Origin: Mycobacterium basiliense
GTDB taxonomy: Bacteria; Actinomycetota; Actinomycetes; Mycobacteriales; Mycobacteriaceae
DNA length: 64,000 nucleotides
Assembly: GCF_900292015.1 (NCBI RefSeq)
Contig: NZ_LR130759.1
Span: 3,162,001-3,226,000, forward strand
Reading direction: 5' to 3'
Every line of letters begins with the position of its first letter. The first letter of the stretch is position 1. The notes beneath the pieces were generated by a model, which ran no database searches, was not told where the DNA came from, and saw only the letters and a list, made by a program, of their open reading frames with translations. Below are positions 8,422-17,135 of this stretch, in pieces. Both the position numbers and the translations under genes were made by a program.

Positions 8422-8814
8422 TCAGGTGCACAACCCGCTACGTTGCAATGCGTTGCTGACGATGCCCTTGAGCTGGGTGACGTCGACGGCGGCGTTAATG
8501 TCCGCTGAGGCGAGAAGTTGGGTAAGTTCACCGCCGGTCGTTTCGAGAAATGCTGCTGGACAGTCGATATCGAGGTCAGGGTGCGCCGCGCGAAACGTCG
8601 ATCTGAGCTGGAAGTCGACGTCGAGACCCAAATTGGTCACAAAGCGCCGCCAGCTCTTGTCTTTGATCAGCCCGGAATAGGTGAGGTCACAAAGATGGCA
8701 GTCGGTGGTCCCGGTCGTGATTGCCGAGTAGACATCTCGCAGCATGCCCAATGGCGTCGCGTCGACGTTGTAGACGAACACCAGACGGGTCGCGGTCGAG
8801 GCTTGTCGGGTCAT
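8422..8814 (-). CDS. uncharacterised CxxC-motif protein in the arsenic operon
   Basis: 130-residue soluble protein of an uncharacterised family with a characteristic CHLCDLTYSG segment (residues 40-48) after a VFVYNVDATPLGML start. A third cysteine lies at about residue 85 (DIDCPAAF). Its ATG at 8814 overlaps the arsM stop as ATGA, so the two are translationally coupled. The CxxC pair could bind metal(loid) or act as a redox pair, which would suit an arsenic operon; this is inference. No signal peptide or membrane segment is seen. Confidence 0.8.
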   Translation of the reverse strand: MTRQASTATRLVFVYNVDATPLGMLRDVYSAITTGTTDCHLCDLTYSGLIKDKSWRRFVTNLGLDVDFQLRSTFRAAHPDLDIDCPAAFLETTGGELTQLLASADINAAVDVTQLKGIVSNALQRSGLCT

Positions 8815-9518
8815 GGGAGCCTCGCTCGGATGATGGCACCGTGGCGCCCGGGGCCGGTGTCGTGGGTGTATTCGATGGTCGGTTCGACCAGCCCCGCCGC
8901 GAGCAGAAGCCGCAGGTAGGTGTCGCGCTGCAGCGCACCGGCGCCGCAGTCGGCCCAGTGGGCGCCATTGGCGCACACATTGTTGCCGTTGTCGGCGACC
9001 ACATCGAAGATAGCGACCCTGCCACCCGGCCGTAGCACCCGGGCGATCTCGACGAACACCGGGGCCTTATCGGGCGCGAGGTTGATGACGCAGTTGGAGA
9101 TGACGACGTCCACCGACGCGTCCGGGAGCGGGATGTTCTCGATCATTCCGTGCAGAAACTCGGCATTACCGATTCCGGCTTCGGCTGCATTGGCTCGCGC
9201 GAGCTCGAGCATCTCGTCAAGAAAATCAATACCGAAAGCCGTGCCGGATGGGCCTACTCGTTTGGCGGACAAGATCACGTCGAGGCCCGCTCCGGAGCCG
9301 AGATCGAGCACGGTTTCGCCCGCCCGCAGATCCGCCATGGCGTGCGGATTACCGCACCCCATCGAAAGGTCGGCCGCGGCCGACGGGGCCTGTGCCAGCG
9401 TGTCATTGTCGTAGCGGGTCGCTCCCCAACGCCCGTCGGCTTCCAGCTCGGAGACGCGGGTGCGTGCTGCCCTGCGATAAAAGGCGCGAACGCCTTCATG
9501 GACCTCATTGTTGGTCAT
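8811..9518 (-). CDS. arsM: arsenite S-adenosylmethyltransferase
   Basis: 235-residue class I SAM methyltransferase that methylates As(III), a detoxification route. SAM-binding motif I is VLDLGSGAGLD (about 70-80), followed by FGIDFLDEML. The cysteines used by ArsM enzymes for As(III) are all placed as expected: Cys55 in MGCGNP, Cys143 in ISNCVINL and Cys191 in ADCGAGAL, with an extra Cys182. The start ATG 9518 overlaps the arsR stop (ATGA) and the stop overlaps the next gene in the same way, giving a compact three-gene operon. Expression should follow ArsR release. Confidence 0.88.
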   Translation of the reverse strand: MTNNEVHEGVRAFYRRAARTRVSELEADGRWGATRYDNDTLAQAPSAAADLSMGCGNPHAMADLRAGETVLDLGSGAGLDVILSAKRVGPSGTAFGIDFLDEMLELARANAAEAGIGNAEFLHGMIENIPLPDASVDVVISNCVINLAPDKAPVFVEIARVLRPGGRVAIFDVVADNGNNVCANGAHWADCGAGALQRDTYLRLLLAAGLVEPTIEYTHDTGPGRHGAIIRARLP

Positions 9519-9829
9519 CGGGCACACTCCACGGCGGTGGTGAACTCGACCGGTATTCGCCCCATGACCACATCGACCGCCGACGGAAAGCAGGCCAGGC
9601 ATTTCGTGTTGATCCGCCACAAGCTGGAGGTTCCCCGCTGATCGACCAGCACGAACCGCACCTCAGCCAACTTGGCCAGATGATGCGAAATCGTTGACTG
9701 CCCCACGTCGAGTCGCTTCGTGAGTTCACCAACGGTCATCGGCGCCTTGGCATTGGCGAGTTGGTGAAGAATCAACACCCTCGTTGGATCACCAAGGGCT
9801 CGAAACCACGATGCCCACTCCGTTGCCAT
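9515..9829 (-). CDS. arsR: ArsR/SmtB-type metalloregulator
   Basis: Winged-helix repressor of about 104 residues. WFRALGDPTRVLILHQL is the family opening, GQSTISHHLAKL the recognition helix, and RGTSSLWRI the wing. No ELCVCD-type arsenic site is present in the recognition helix. Instead there is KCLACFP (C-x2-C) in the C-terminal helix, plus a Cys three residues from the end. ATGs at 9859 and 9853 would place the start within the 35-bp palindrome, so the ATG at 9829 with AGGAA about 12 bases upstream is preferred. It is the first gene of the arsR-arsM-CxxC operon and is probably autoregulated. Confidence 0.88.
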   Translation of the reverse strand: MATEWASWFRALGDPTRVLILHQLANAKAPMTVGELTKRLDVGQSTISHHLAKLAEVRFVLVDQRGTSSLWRINTKCLACFPSAVDVVMGRIPVEFTTAVECAR

Positions 9830-9851
9830 TGCCCGGTCGATTCCTGCCACC

Positions 9852-9886
9852 ATATTCATCGATTATCGACGATAATCGATGAATAT
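9852..9886. promoter_or_regulatory. 35-bp perfect palindrome, probable ArsR operator
   Basis: Left arm ATATTCATCGATTATCG (9852-9868), one central A, and a perfectly complementary right arm (9870-9886). The position just upstream of arsR is where ArsR/SmtB repressors bind. The arms contain ATTCAT/ATGAAT half-sites, similar to those of the family. Confidence 0.85.
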
Positions 9887-9927
9887 TCGCGGGTCAAGGC
9901 CAGCACCGCAGCGATCAGCCACCCTGC

Positions 9928-10818
9928 CTAGCTCCGCAGACCCGCGACGATGACGGCGCGCGCCCGGCGCCCCTCCGGAGTGGGCGTCAGCGGATAGACA
10001 TGCAGCAAGCCTGGGCTTTCGTGGTAATCGATGTCTACTCCTGCCGCGGCAGCCTTTTCAGCCAGCAAACGTGCATCCGGGTTGAGGATGTCGCGGGTGC
10101 CGCTGAAGAGGGTCAGGGCCCCCAGACCAGCCAAATCGGCCGCAAGCGGACTCACCCGCGGATCGGTCACCGGCAGACCGGCACGCCACCGCTCAGCGAA
10201 CACCCGTAGCGCTTCACGCCCCAACCATGGATCGGTCTCTTTCACAACATCAATAAGGGGATTGCTCAGGGACGCCTCGAGGACCGGCGAAATCAGTGTG
10301 GTTCGAGGCACGACAACATCATGGTTGTCACGCAGCAGCACTGCCGCCGACAAGGCTATCTGGCCGCCCGCGGAGTCACCGGCCAGGCAGACGCTGTGCT
10401 CGGACGACAGAGTTTCCAGTATCAGCTCCACAATTGCGGGCACGACCTCAGCCGCGGTGGCGAACGGCAGCAGTGGATAGATGGGGATGACCACATTCAC
10501 CTGCGCCACCGCCGCCAACTGAGTCACCAATTGCCAATGTTGGGGGGCGATTTCGTTGACCCATGCGCCTCCGTGCAGGTAAACCACGGTGCGCCGAGGG
10601 ACGTGGCCCTGTGGCGCCACAGTGTACAGCGGCCAACCCGATCGGCGGCGGACGGCGACGGTCAGGTCGGATCTCAACCGAGCCGGCGTCCCGTACGGCA
10701 GCGGGCGCAATGCACGCTCTTCGATGTGACGGTGTGCGCTGTCAGCGCTGGCGTACTGGCGAGTACGACCCGTGGCCCGAAGGAGTGCCGGCAATAGCCG
10801 GCTCGGCACACTGGTCAC
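9928..10818 (-). CDS. alpha/beta-hydrolase, hormone-sensitive-lipase family
   Basis: 296-residue esterase/lipase. Oxyanion-hole motif HGGAW (near residue 83), nucleophile motif GDSAGG (near 148), catalytic Asp in SGTRDIL and His in GLLHVYPL give a complete HSL-type triad. The protein has no clear signal peptide. The GTG start at 10818 overlaps the enoyl-CoA hydratase stop by four bases, so it is the last gene of a three-gene run with DUF2254 and echA. It resembles the mycobacterial Lip proteins; the natural substrate is unknown. Confidence 0.9.
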   Translation of the reverse strand: MTSVPSRLLPALLRATGRTRQYASADSAHRHIEERALRPLPYGTPARLRSDLTVAVRRRSGWPLYTVAPQGHVPRRTVVYLHGGAWVNEIAPQHWQLVTQLAAVAQVNVVIPIYPLLPFATAAEVVPAIVELILETLSSEHSVCLAGDSAGGQIALSAAVLLRDNHDVVVPRTTLISPVLEASLSNPLIDVVKETDPWLGREALRVFAERWRAGLPVTDPRVSPLAADLAGLGALTLFSGTRDILNPDARLLAEKAAAAGVDIDYHESPGLLHVYPLTPTPEGRRARAVIVAGLRS

Positions 10819-11648
10819 CGAACCTCACCTTCGGTGAACTCGGGCAACGGTTGCCAATCCCCCGACACCGACCCGGTCCAACGCGGAACACGGCGCTCTC
10901 GGAACGCCTCGACACCCTCGACCGCATCGGCGCTGCCCATCACCCGACGATGCAGTTGGGTCTCCAGTTCGGCGACCTGACGCGGCCGATAGCCGTGGGC
11001 CAGACTGTCCCAGAGCAGCCGCTTGCTCAAGGCCGCCGACATGGGGGCGACGTTAACCACGATGTCGCGAGCCACCCTTATCGCGTGGTCAAGCACCTGC
11101 GGCCCGGGGACCGTCCTGGATGCGATCCCCATGGATAGAGCTTCGGCACCGTCGAAATTCCGTCCCGTCAAAAGGATTTCTGCCGCTATGGCGCTGCCCG
11201 CCAGGCGAGGCAGCGTCCAATGGGACATGCAGTCCGCTATGACACCCCGACGGGCTTGCGCCACAGCGTATTTTGCGGACTCAGCCATGATGCGGATGTC
11301 GGCCTGCAATGCAATGGTCAAGCCGATCCCGATGGCATGGCCATTGACCGCGGCGATTACCGGTGTGCGCAGCTCGAACGCTGCCGGATCTATCGGCGAC
11401 GCGGTAAACTGAGCGTCTCCGCGAAGAGCGCCGAAAGGGTTGGCGGCGGTGACGAAGTCAGCTCCGACGCAGAACGCATCGCCCGCTCCGGTGAGCACAA
11501 TCGCACGCACTGTGTCGTCGTCGTCGCACCGTTGATATGCGCTACCAAGCAGTCTTCCCATCTCCGCGGTGTAGGCGTTACGCCGCTCGGACCGGTTCAA
11601 CGTCAGCAGCGCGACGCCGTCGGCGACGGTTACGGTGAGATCGCTCAT
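10815..11648 (-). CDS. enoyl-CoA hydratase/isomerase family protein
   Basis: Crotonase-fold protein of about 277 residues acting on acyl-CoA esters. Seen: VALLTLNRSERRNAY at the start, the oxyanion-hole segment GDAFCVGADF, and the central VIAAVNGHAIGIGLTIALQADIRIM. The catalytic Glu pair of true hydratases is not obvious after GIGLT, so isomerase or another reaction is possible. The ATG at 11648, in ATGA overlap with the upstream DUF2254 stop, is a better start than the GTG-type start at 11678. The product is probably coupled to the lipase that follows. Confidence 0.88.
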   Translation of the reverse strand: MSDLTVTVADGVALLTLNRSERRNAYTAEMGRLLGSAYQRCDDDDTVRAIVLTGAGDAFCVGADFVTAANPFGALRGDAQFTASPIDPAAFELRTPVIAAVNGHAIGIGLTIALQADIRIMAESAKYAVAQARRGVIADCMSHWTLPRLAGSAIAAEILLTGRNFDGAEALSMGIASRTVPGPQVLDHAIRVARDIVVNVAPMSAALSKRLLWDSLAHGYRPRQVAELETQLHRRVMGSADAVEGVEAFRERRVPRWTGSVSGDWQPLPEFTEGEVR

Positions 11649-13081
11649 GTCCGGGTCAAACTGGTCGTCGGAGCCCATCGGCGCTCCATCGCTTCCCTTA
11701 CCGAGCTGGCGAGTTGCTCCAGCTGGGTATTTACCGCGGCATCGAACGCCTGCTCTGCGGCCGCCTGCTGCAGGCGGATGAGCCGGTCCGCGATCGCCCG
11801 CCGATGATCAGGTAGGGACGTTGTCCAGGCAAGTTCGCGAAGCATGGTCATAAGCCTGGCCAGCACCACGGAATCGCTTGCGCCATAGTGCTGCACCTGC
11901 GTGCACACCAAGTCGAGCAATTCGGCGAGATCGGGACGCGTCAGCACCACTCGAGGCGAATCGTCGTCGTCGCAAAGCAGCTGGTGCCCTAGGTGATAGC
12001 CGACCAGATCGCACAGAACGGTGGTGCACGAGCTCAAACCGTGCACAGCCGTGGTCGGGTCGTTGATGCCCGGGGACAGTGCACGGATGACGACGTCGGT
12101 GAGCTGTCGTAGCCCGTACCCGATGTCCTGGGCTGTCGTGCGCTCCGGACCACTGCGTAGAGCGCCACCGACGCACGTGCGCAGTCGGGCCAACCGTTCC
12201 TCATCGAGGGGCGCCCCCGACTCGGCGGACCAACAGAACCCCACCGGTACACCCTGGATAAGGGCGGACCCGACCTGACGGTCGAGCCAGACCACCGCAT
12301 TGGCTTCGACGGCCGCGGCGATGAGCGCCTGCCGGTCGACTGCTACCAGGAAGCCGGAGGACTGGGCCACGATCACCGCAGGCTGTGCGGGTGGTGATGG
12401 CAGGCCGATGTCGTTCTGCCGTTCGTCCAGCCGATCCAGGACACGGCCGGCGGTCGCCTTGGCCTCGCTCGAGACGTGCCCGAGGATCATCTCGATCCTG
12501 ATCTGTCGCACCAGATGTCCGAGAAACAAGACCAACGCCAGCACGCTCGCCGTGGCCAACAGATAAGACACCGAGACTGCCACCTGCGGAACGAACTCGG
12601 CCCCTTCGCTGCGTTGGTTGCGGACGGTGCGCATCACCGTTAGCGCGTAGGCGAACGTCGCCAAGAACAACGCCAGAGTGCGTTGAACGAAGTGGTCCGC
12701 GGCGAATGTCCGCAACAGCCTTGGAGTGTACTGACTGCTGGCCAGCTGCAAAGTGATTAGGGTCAGCGAGAACGTCAGCGAGGTTACCGTCACCAGAGAG
12801 GTCGCGATCGCGCCCAGCAGCTCACGCGCGGCGTCGGCGCCGCCACCGAAAAGGTATCCAGACAACCCGCGCGGCATGTGCGGGTCCACGGCGGCATCGA
12901 GTTCAGGGAGGGCCACCCCGACCGCAACCGCGCTGATGACACACATCGCCGGCACCGGCCACAATCGGCTGCGTATTCCTTCGGCGATGGCAACTCGCCG
13001 CTGCGCGGCACCGCTGAGTACACGTCGAATACCGGACAGCGATTGCCCACCCCGCGACATCTGCACTACGCATCGCTCCAC
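11645..13081 (-). CDS. DUF2254 membrane protein
   Basis: About 478 residues; the ATG at 13060 (MSRGGQSL) would give 471. The N-terminal half holds about four hydrophobic spans (around residues 45-60, 88-112, 135-150 and 170-195), including the conserved SLTFSLTLITLQLASSQYTPRLL. The C-terminal half is soluble and contains SPGINDPTTA, the signature of DUF2254. The function is unknown. It is first in a run overlapping with echA and the lipase gene. The strongly divergent 258-base gap before 13340 probably holds its promoter. Confidence 0.85.
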   Translation of the reverse strand: MERCVVQMSRGGQSLSGIRRVLSGAAQRRVAIAEGIRSRLWPVPAMCVISAVAVGVALPELDAAVDPHMPRGLSGYLFGGGADAARELLGAIATSLVTVTSLTFSLTLITLQLASSQYTPRLLRTFAADHFVQRTLALFLATFAYALTVMRTVRNQRSEGAEFVPQVAVSVSYLLATASVLALVLFLGHLVRQIRIEMILGHVSSEAKATAGRVLDRLDERQNDIGLPSPPAQPAVIVAQSSGFLVAVDRQALIAAAVEANAVVWLDRQVGSALIQGVPVGFCWSAESGAPLDEERLARLRTCVGGALRSGPERTTAQDIGYGLRQLTDVVIRALSPGINDPTTAVHGLSSCTTVLCDLVGYHLGHQLLCDDDDSPRVVLTRPDLAELLDLVCTQVQHYGASDSVVLARLMTMLRELAWTTSLPDHRRAIADRLIRLQQAAAEQAFDAAVNTQLEQLASSVREAMERRWAPTTSLTRT

Positions 13082-13339
13082 AACGGCCTAACCATCCCGA
13101 TGCGGATGACCGAAGCTTTCATGGGACCTCCTCGTGGATGCAACCAAACCAGTCTTAACACCGCGACATGGTTTACCGATAGCCGTGGCCCACCGCGCGG
13201 TCAAACGCAGGTCGCTGCGGAGCCGGGGAATAGACTCCACATGGCATTATCGCGGCGCCATCGCTTCACGGCGACGAGGTTTGGTCGCTAACCACCAGCG
13301 CGGTGGTAGGTACGAATACCAAAGCTCAAAGGAGAGCCT

Positions 13340-14770
13340 ATGAATGAGCCAACACGTGGGCCAACAAAAACCATTGAAGCCGACTACCTCGTGGTCGGCG
13401 CCGGCGCGATGGGAATGGCGTTTACCGATACGCTCATCACCGAATCCGAGGCCCGCGTGGTCATCGTCGACCGTGCACATCAGCCAGGCGGACATTGGAC
13501 AACCGCCTACCCATTTGTGCGGCTGCACCAACCGTCGGCCTATTACGGTGTCAACTCACGGCCGTTGGGCAACAACACTATTGACGCTGTCGGCTGGAAC
13601 CAAGGACTGAACGAGCTCGCTCCGGTCGGCGAGATATGCGCCTATTTCGACGCCGTGATGCAGCAGCAGTTTCTGCCCAGCGGTCAGGTTGAGTTTTTCC
13701 CCATGAGTGAGTACCTAGGCGACGGCCGCTTCCGGACGCTGGGAGGCGTAGAATACGCGGTCACTGTGCATCGACGCATCGTGGACGCCACCTATCTGCG
13801 CGCCGTCGTGCCGTCGATGCGGCCCGCACCCTATTCAGCCGCCCCGGGGATCGACTGCATTACCCCCAACGACCTACCGAAATTCGCCACCCGCGACCGA
13901 TACGTGATCATCGGAGCCGGGAAAACGGGCATGGACGTTTGCCTGTGGTTGCTGCGAAACGGCATTCGCCCGGACAAGCTGACCTGGATCATGCCGCGCG
14001 ATTCCTGGTTGATCGACCGAGCAACACTGCAGCCCGGACCGATGTTCATCAAACAATTCCGGGACAGCTATGGCGCCACCCTCGAAGCGATCGACAACGC
14101 GACGTCGGTTGAGGACCTTTTCGACCGGCTCGAGATGGCCGGCACCCTGCTCCGGTTCGACCCGACGGTCCGGCCAACCATGTATCGGTGTGCCACCGTG
14201 TCCCAACCCGAATACGACCAGTTGCGCAGGATCGCCGACGTCGTCAGGATGGGCCACGTCCAATGCATCGAGCCCACCGAAATCCTGCTCGACGGCGGCT
14301 CGATAGCCTCCACACCGTCCGCGCTCCACGTCGACTGCACCGCCGACGGCGCGCCGCAACGTCCGGCCACACCCGTCTTCGACGAAGATCGCATCACCCT
14401 GCAGGCGGTGCGCGGCTGCCAACAGGTGTTCAGCGCCGCATTCACCGCGCACGTCGAGCTGGCCTACGAGCATGACGCGTTGAAAAACGAGCTCTGCACC
14501 CCGATTCCGCACCCGGACGCGGATGTGGACTGGATGCGCCTGACTCACTCCGACCTTCGTAACTTCTCGCGCTGGTTGGGCGACCCCGAGCTGACCGACT
14601 GGCTAGGCTCGGCGCGGTTGAACCTGCTGGCCGATCTGCTCCCACCGCTGTCTCACAAACCGCGGGTGCGCGACCGGGTGGTGTCGATGTTCCAATCGAA
14701 GTTGAATACCGCCAGCAAGCAGCTGGAAAAACTGCTCTCCGACCACGGCCACGACGGCACAGACCAGTAG
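13340..14770 (+). CDS. flavin-dependent oxidoreductase (Rv2000-like)
   Basis: 476-residue two-dinucleotide-fold flavoprotein. The first FAD site is YLVVGAGAMGMAF (about 16-28), and a second nucleotide site YVIIGAGKTGMDVCLWLL lies near residue 188, as in NAD(P)H-linked flavin monooxygenases. An AAAGGAGAG Shine-Dalgarno precedes ATG 13340. The thioesterase-like gene begins 11 bases after the stop, so they form a pair. From memory the pair corresponds to M. tuberculosis Rv2000-Rv2001. The substrate is unknown; the partner suggests a lipid or acyl-carrier-bound substrate. Confidence 0.85.
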   Translation: MNEPTRGPTKTIEADYLVVGAGAMGMAFTDTLITESEARVVIVDRAHQPGGHWTTAYPFVRLHQPSAYYGVNSRPLGNNTIDAVGWNQGLNELAPVGEICAYFDAVMQQQFLPSGQVEFFPMSEYLGDGRFRTLGGVEYAVTVHRRIVDATYLRAVVPSMRPAPYSAAPGIDCITPNDLPKFATRDRYVIIGAGKTGMDVCLWLLRNGIRPDKLTWIMPRDSWLIDRATLQPGPMFIKQFRDSYGATLEAIDNATSVEDLFDRLEMAGTLLRFDPTVRPTMYRCATVSQPEYDQLRRIADVVRMGHVQCIEPTEILLDGGSIASTPSALHVDCTADGAPQRPATPVFDEDRITLQAVRGCQQVFSAAFTAHVELAYEHDALKNELCTPIPHPDADVDWMRLTHSDLRNFSRWLGDPELTDWLGSARLNLLADLLPPLSHKPRVRDRVVSMFQSKLNTASKQLEKLLSDHGHDGTDQ

Positions 14771-14781
14771 CGATAAGGACA

Positions 14782-15549
14782 GTGGTGGCCCACAACAGTG
14801 ATTTCGACACACCGCTAGTCGAGCTGCCCCCGTCGGGATACGTCTACCAAACAGGTTGGCGACTAGCCACAACCGATATCGACGCGCACATGCGGCTGCG
14901 TCTCGACGGTGTCGCACGCTACATCCAGGAGGTTGGCGCCGAGCATCTCGCCGATGCCCAACTGGCCGACGTCCACCCGCACTGGATCGTGCTACGCACG
15001 GTGATCGACGTCATCGAGCCGATTGAACTACCCAGCGATATCACCTTTCGCCGTTGGTGCGCAGCGCTTTCCACCAGATGGTGCAATATGCGCGTTCAGC
15101 TGGAAGGATCCGCCGGCGGACGCATCGAAACCGAAGGCTTCTGGCTCTGTGTGAACAAAGACACCCTGACCCCATCGCGCCTCACCGAGGATTGCGTCGC
15201 GCGTTTTGGCAGCACCACCGACAACCACCGGCTCAAGTGGCGGCGTTGGCTCTCGGAGCCGATCATCAATGGTCATCAGATTCGGTTTCCGTTGCGTCGC
15301 ACAGATATTGATCCTTTCGAGCACGTCAACAACACCATCTATTGGCATGGCGTGCTCGAGGCGGTCAACCAGGTGCCGGCGTTGGCCGACTTAGCCAATG
15401 CTCCCTATCGGGCAGTGCTCGAATACCGCAGCCCGATCAAGTTCGGCGAACCTGTGACTATTCGCTTCGACCAGTGTGACGACGGCACCCATATGGAGTT
15501 CGTCGTTGATGATGACGTGCGTGCCGCCGCTCTGGTGCGCAAGCTCTAA
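14782..15549 (+). CDS. acyl-ACP thioesterase-like (double hotdog) protein, Rv2001-like
   Basis: 255 residues with two hotdog repeats. The first has GWRLATTDIDAHMRLRLDGVARYIQEVG; the second has LRRTDIDPFEHVNNTIYWHGVLEAV, where the N-x-x-x-W/H pattern of the FatA/FatB catalytic region is expected. It may release fatty acids from acyl carrier protein or CoA. It starts at GTG 14782 with AAGGAC upstream, 11 bases after the flavoprotein stop. No membrane or export signal is seen. Confidence 0.85.
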   Translation: MVAHNSDFDTPLVELPPSGYVYQTGWRLATTDIDAHMRLRLDGVARYIQEVGAEHLADAQLADVHPHWIVLRTVIDVIEPIELPSDITFRRWCAALSTRWCNMRVQLEGSAGGRIETEGFWLCVNKDTLTPSRLTEDCVARFGSTTDNHRLKWRRWLSEPIINGHQIRFPLRRTDIDPFEHVNNTIYWHGVLEAVNQVPALADLANAPYRAVLEYRSPIKFGEPVTIRFDQCDDGTHMEFVVDDDVRAAALVRKL

Positions 15550-15669
15550 GCTGAGCTGCGCGCTTTCGGTTGATCGCAACGCTGACAGCACCGGCCGCCC
15601 GTGCCGGATCGCACGTCCCTAGGCGAGTAGTCTCGCGCTGGTGCATGGCAGTGAGCTTTCCGCGATCTG

Positions 15670-17004
15670 ATGGGCCACGCAAACACCGCCCGTCCGGTCC
15701 GCGATCTAGCGGTTGACTTTTATCGGGTATCCGGTGTTGTCCTCATCGTGCTGGGCCATTGGCTAGCAGGATCGGTGACGTACGACAACGGGCGGTTCGG
15801 ACGACAGAACCCACTGGTAGACCAACCCTGGACGCAATGGCTGACCTGGCCCTTTCAGGCGGTCCCGGTGTTCTTTCTGGTGGCCGGTTATGCCGGTGCG
15901 GTGTCCTGGACACATCACCGTGGCACCGGCGAAGTGTCGCGGCAGGCCTGGATTCGACGTCGCCTGGCCCGGGTGCTCGGTCCCACCGCCGTGTATGTCG
16001 CGCTGATCTCTCTCGTCGTGGCGGTACTGCTGAGCAGAGGCGTGCCCGGCTCGGTCCTCGATTACGCGGGGTGGGCGGTGGCGATGCACCTGTGGTTCCT
16101 CGCGGTCTACCTGGTGGTGGTGTCGCTGACTCCCATCGCGTTTGCCGCCCACCAGAGCTGGGGACTCATGGTGCCCGCAGTCCTGGCGGTTGCGGTCGTG
16201 GCGGTGGACGCCACCACGCTGGGTGGTGATATCCCCTACCTCGGCTGGCTGAACTACCTGCTGTGCTGGGGCATGTTTTACCAGCTCGGAATCGCTTGGC
16301 ACGGAGGATTATTGACCGGTCGGCGCGCCGTTTTGCTTGCCGTCACATCGGCGGCCGCACTGGCACTGTTGATCTGGATCGGCCCCTATCCGGCCAGCAT
16401 GATCGGGGTTCCCGGACAGGAGGTGCAAAACACGACGCCCCCCTCGGTGGCGATGCTGGCATTCGGCAGCGTGCAGGCCGGAATCGCAGTGACCGTTGGG
16501 CCAGCCCTCAACCGCCTGCTGCGTTCCGATCTGGCACGCCGGCTGCTCTCGGCCGCCAACAACAACGTGATGGCGCTTTACCTCTGGCACATGGTCCCCG
16601 TGGTGATCGTGGCGATCGTGGCCTACCCGGCCGGGTGGTTGCCGCAACCAGAGCAGGGAACCATGGCGTGGTGGCTGGCCCGGTTGGAATGGGAAGTCGT
16701 CCTGAGCCTGGTCACGGCCGTCGAGATGGTCCTGCTCTGGTGGCTACGAAGTATTTTTGCGGCCCCACTGCCAACGTTTCGAATACCACTATCCGGCCGA
16801 TGGACCGAGCCGGTCATGCTGCTCGGTGCGGCCATGTCTGCCTACTTCCTGTGGTTCGTCGCCACCGCGGGCTTTGCTCCGTCCGGCAGCTTTCCGTGGC
16901 GACACCTCTTGATTTTCGCCGCCGGGTTGCTGCTAGTGGCGTGTCGGCCCGCAACCGTCAGCAGGCCGTCGATAGACGCTACCCCCCGGGGCCGGACGAA
17001 CTAA
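15670..17004 (+). CDS. membrane acyltransferase, acyltransferase-3 family
   Basis: 444-residue integral membrane protein with about ten spans. It carries the family pattern RDLAVDFYRVSGVVLIVLGHW (Arg and the catalytic-type His near residue 30), VPVFFLVAGYAGA and MHLWFLAVYL. Such enzymes O-acylate sugars, lipids or peptides across the membrane. It stands alone between the thioesterase-like gene and the universal stress gene; its acceptor is not predictable. Confidence 0.85.
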   Translation: MGHANTARPVRDLAVDFYRVSGVVLIVLGHWLAGSVTYDNGRFGRQNPLVDQPWTQWLTWPFQAVPVFFLVAGYAGAVSWTHHRGTGEVSRQAWIRRRLARVLGPTAVYVALISLVVAVLLSRGVPGSVLDYAGWAVAMHLWFLAVYLVVVSLTPIAFAAHQSWGLMVPAVLAVAVVAVDATTLGGDIPYLGWLNYLLCWGMFYQLGIAWHGGLLTGRRAVLLAVTSAAALALLIWIGPYPASMIGVPGQEVQNTTPPSVAMLAFGSVQAGIAVTVGPALNRLLRSDLARRLLSAANNNVMALYLWHMVPVVIVAIVAYPAGWLPQPEQGTMAWWLARLEWEVVLSLVTAVEMVLLWWLRSIFAAPLPTFRIPLSGRWTEPVMLLGAAMSAYFLWFVATAGFAPSGSFPWRHLLIFAAGLLLVACRPATVSRPSIDATPRGRTN

Positions 17005-17041
17005 GCGCTTTGCGGGTACCGGCTTCCCGACGCAACCCCAT

Positions 17042-17056
17042 GGGGTCGTAAGCCCC
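17042..17056. promoter_or_regulatory. degenerate DosR-like box
   Basis: GGGGTCGTAAGCCCC, 80 bases before the universal stress gene, keeps the GGG...TAAG.CCC skeleton of the DosR palindrome GGGACTWWAGTCCC but misses several positions. Universal stress genes of this type are often in the DosR regulon. Confidence 0.3.
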
Positions 17057-17135
17057 TTCGACTGGTGCCCAATTCCTCACGACGGGCTGCGTACCCGGTC
17101 AATAGCATCCTCAGTGCACTAAACGAGGAGATCTT

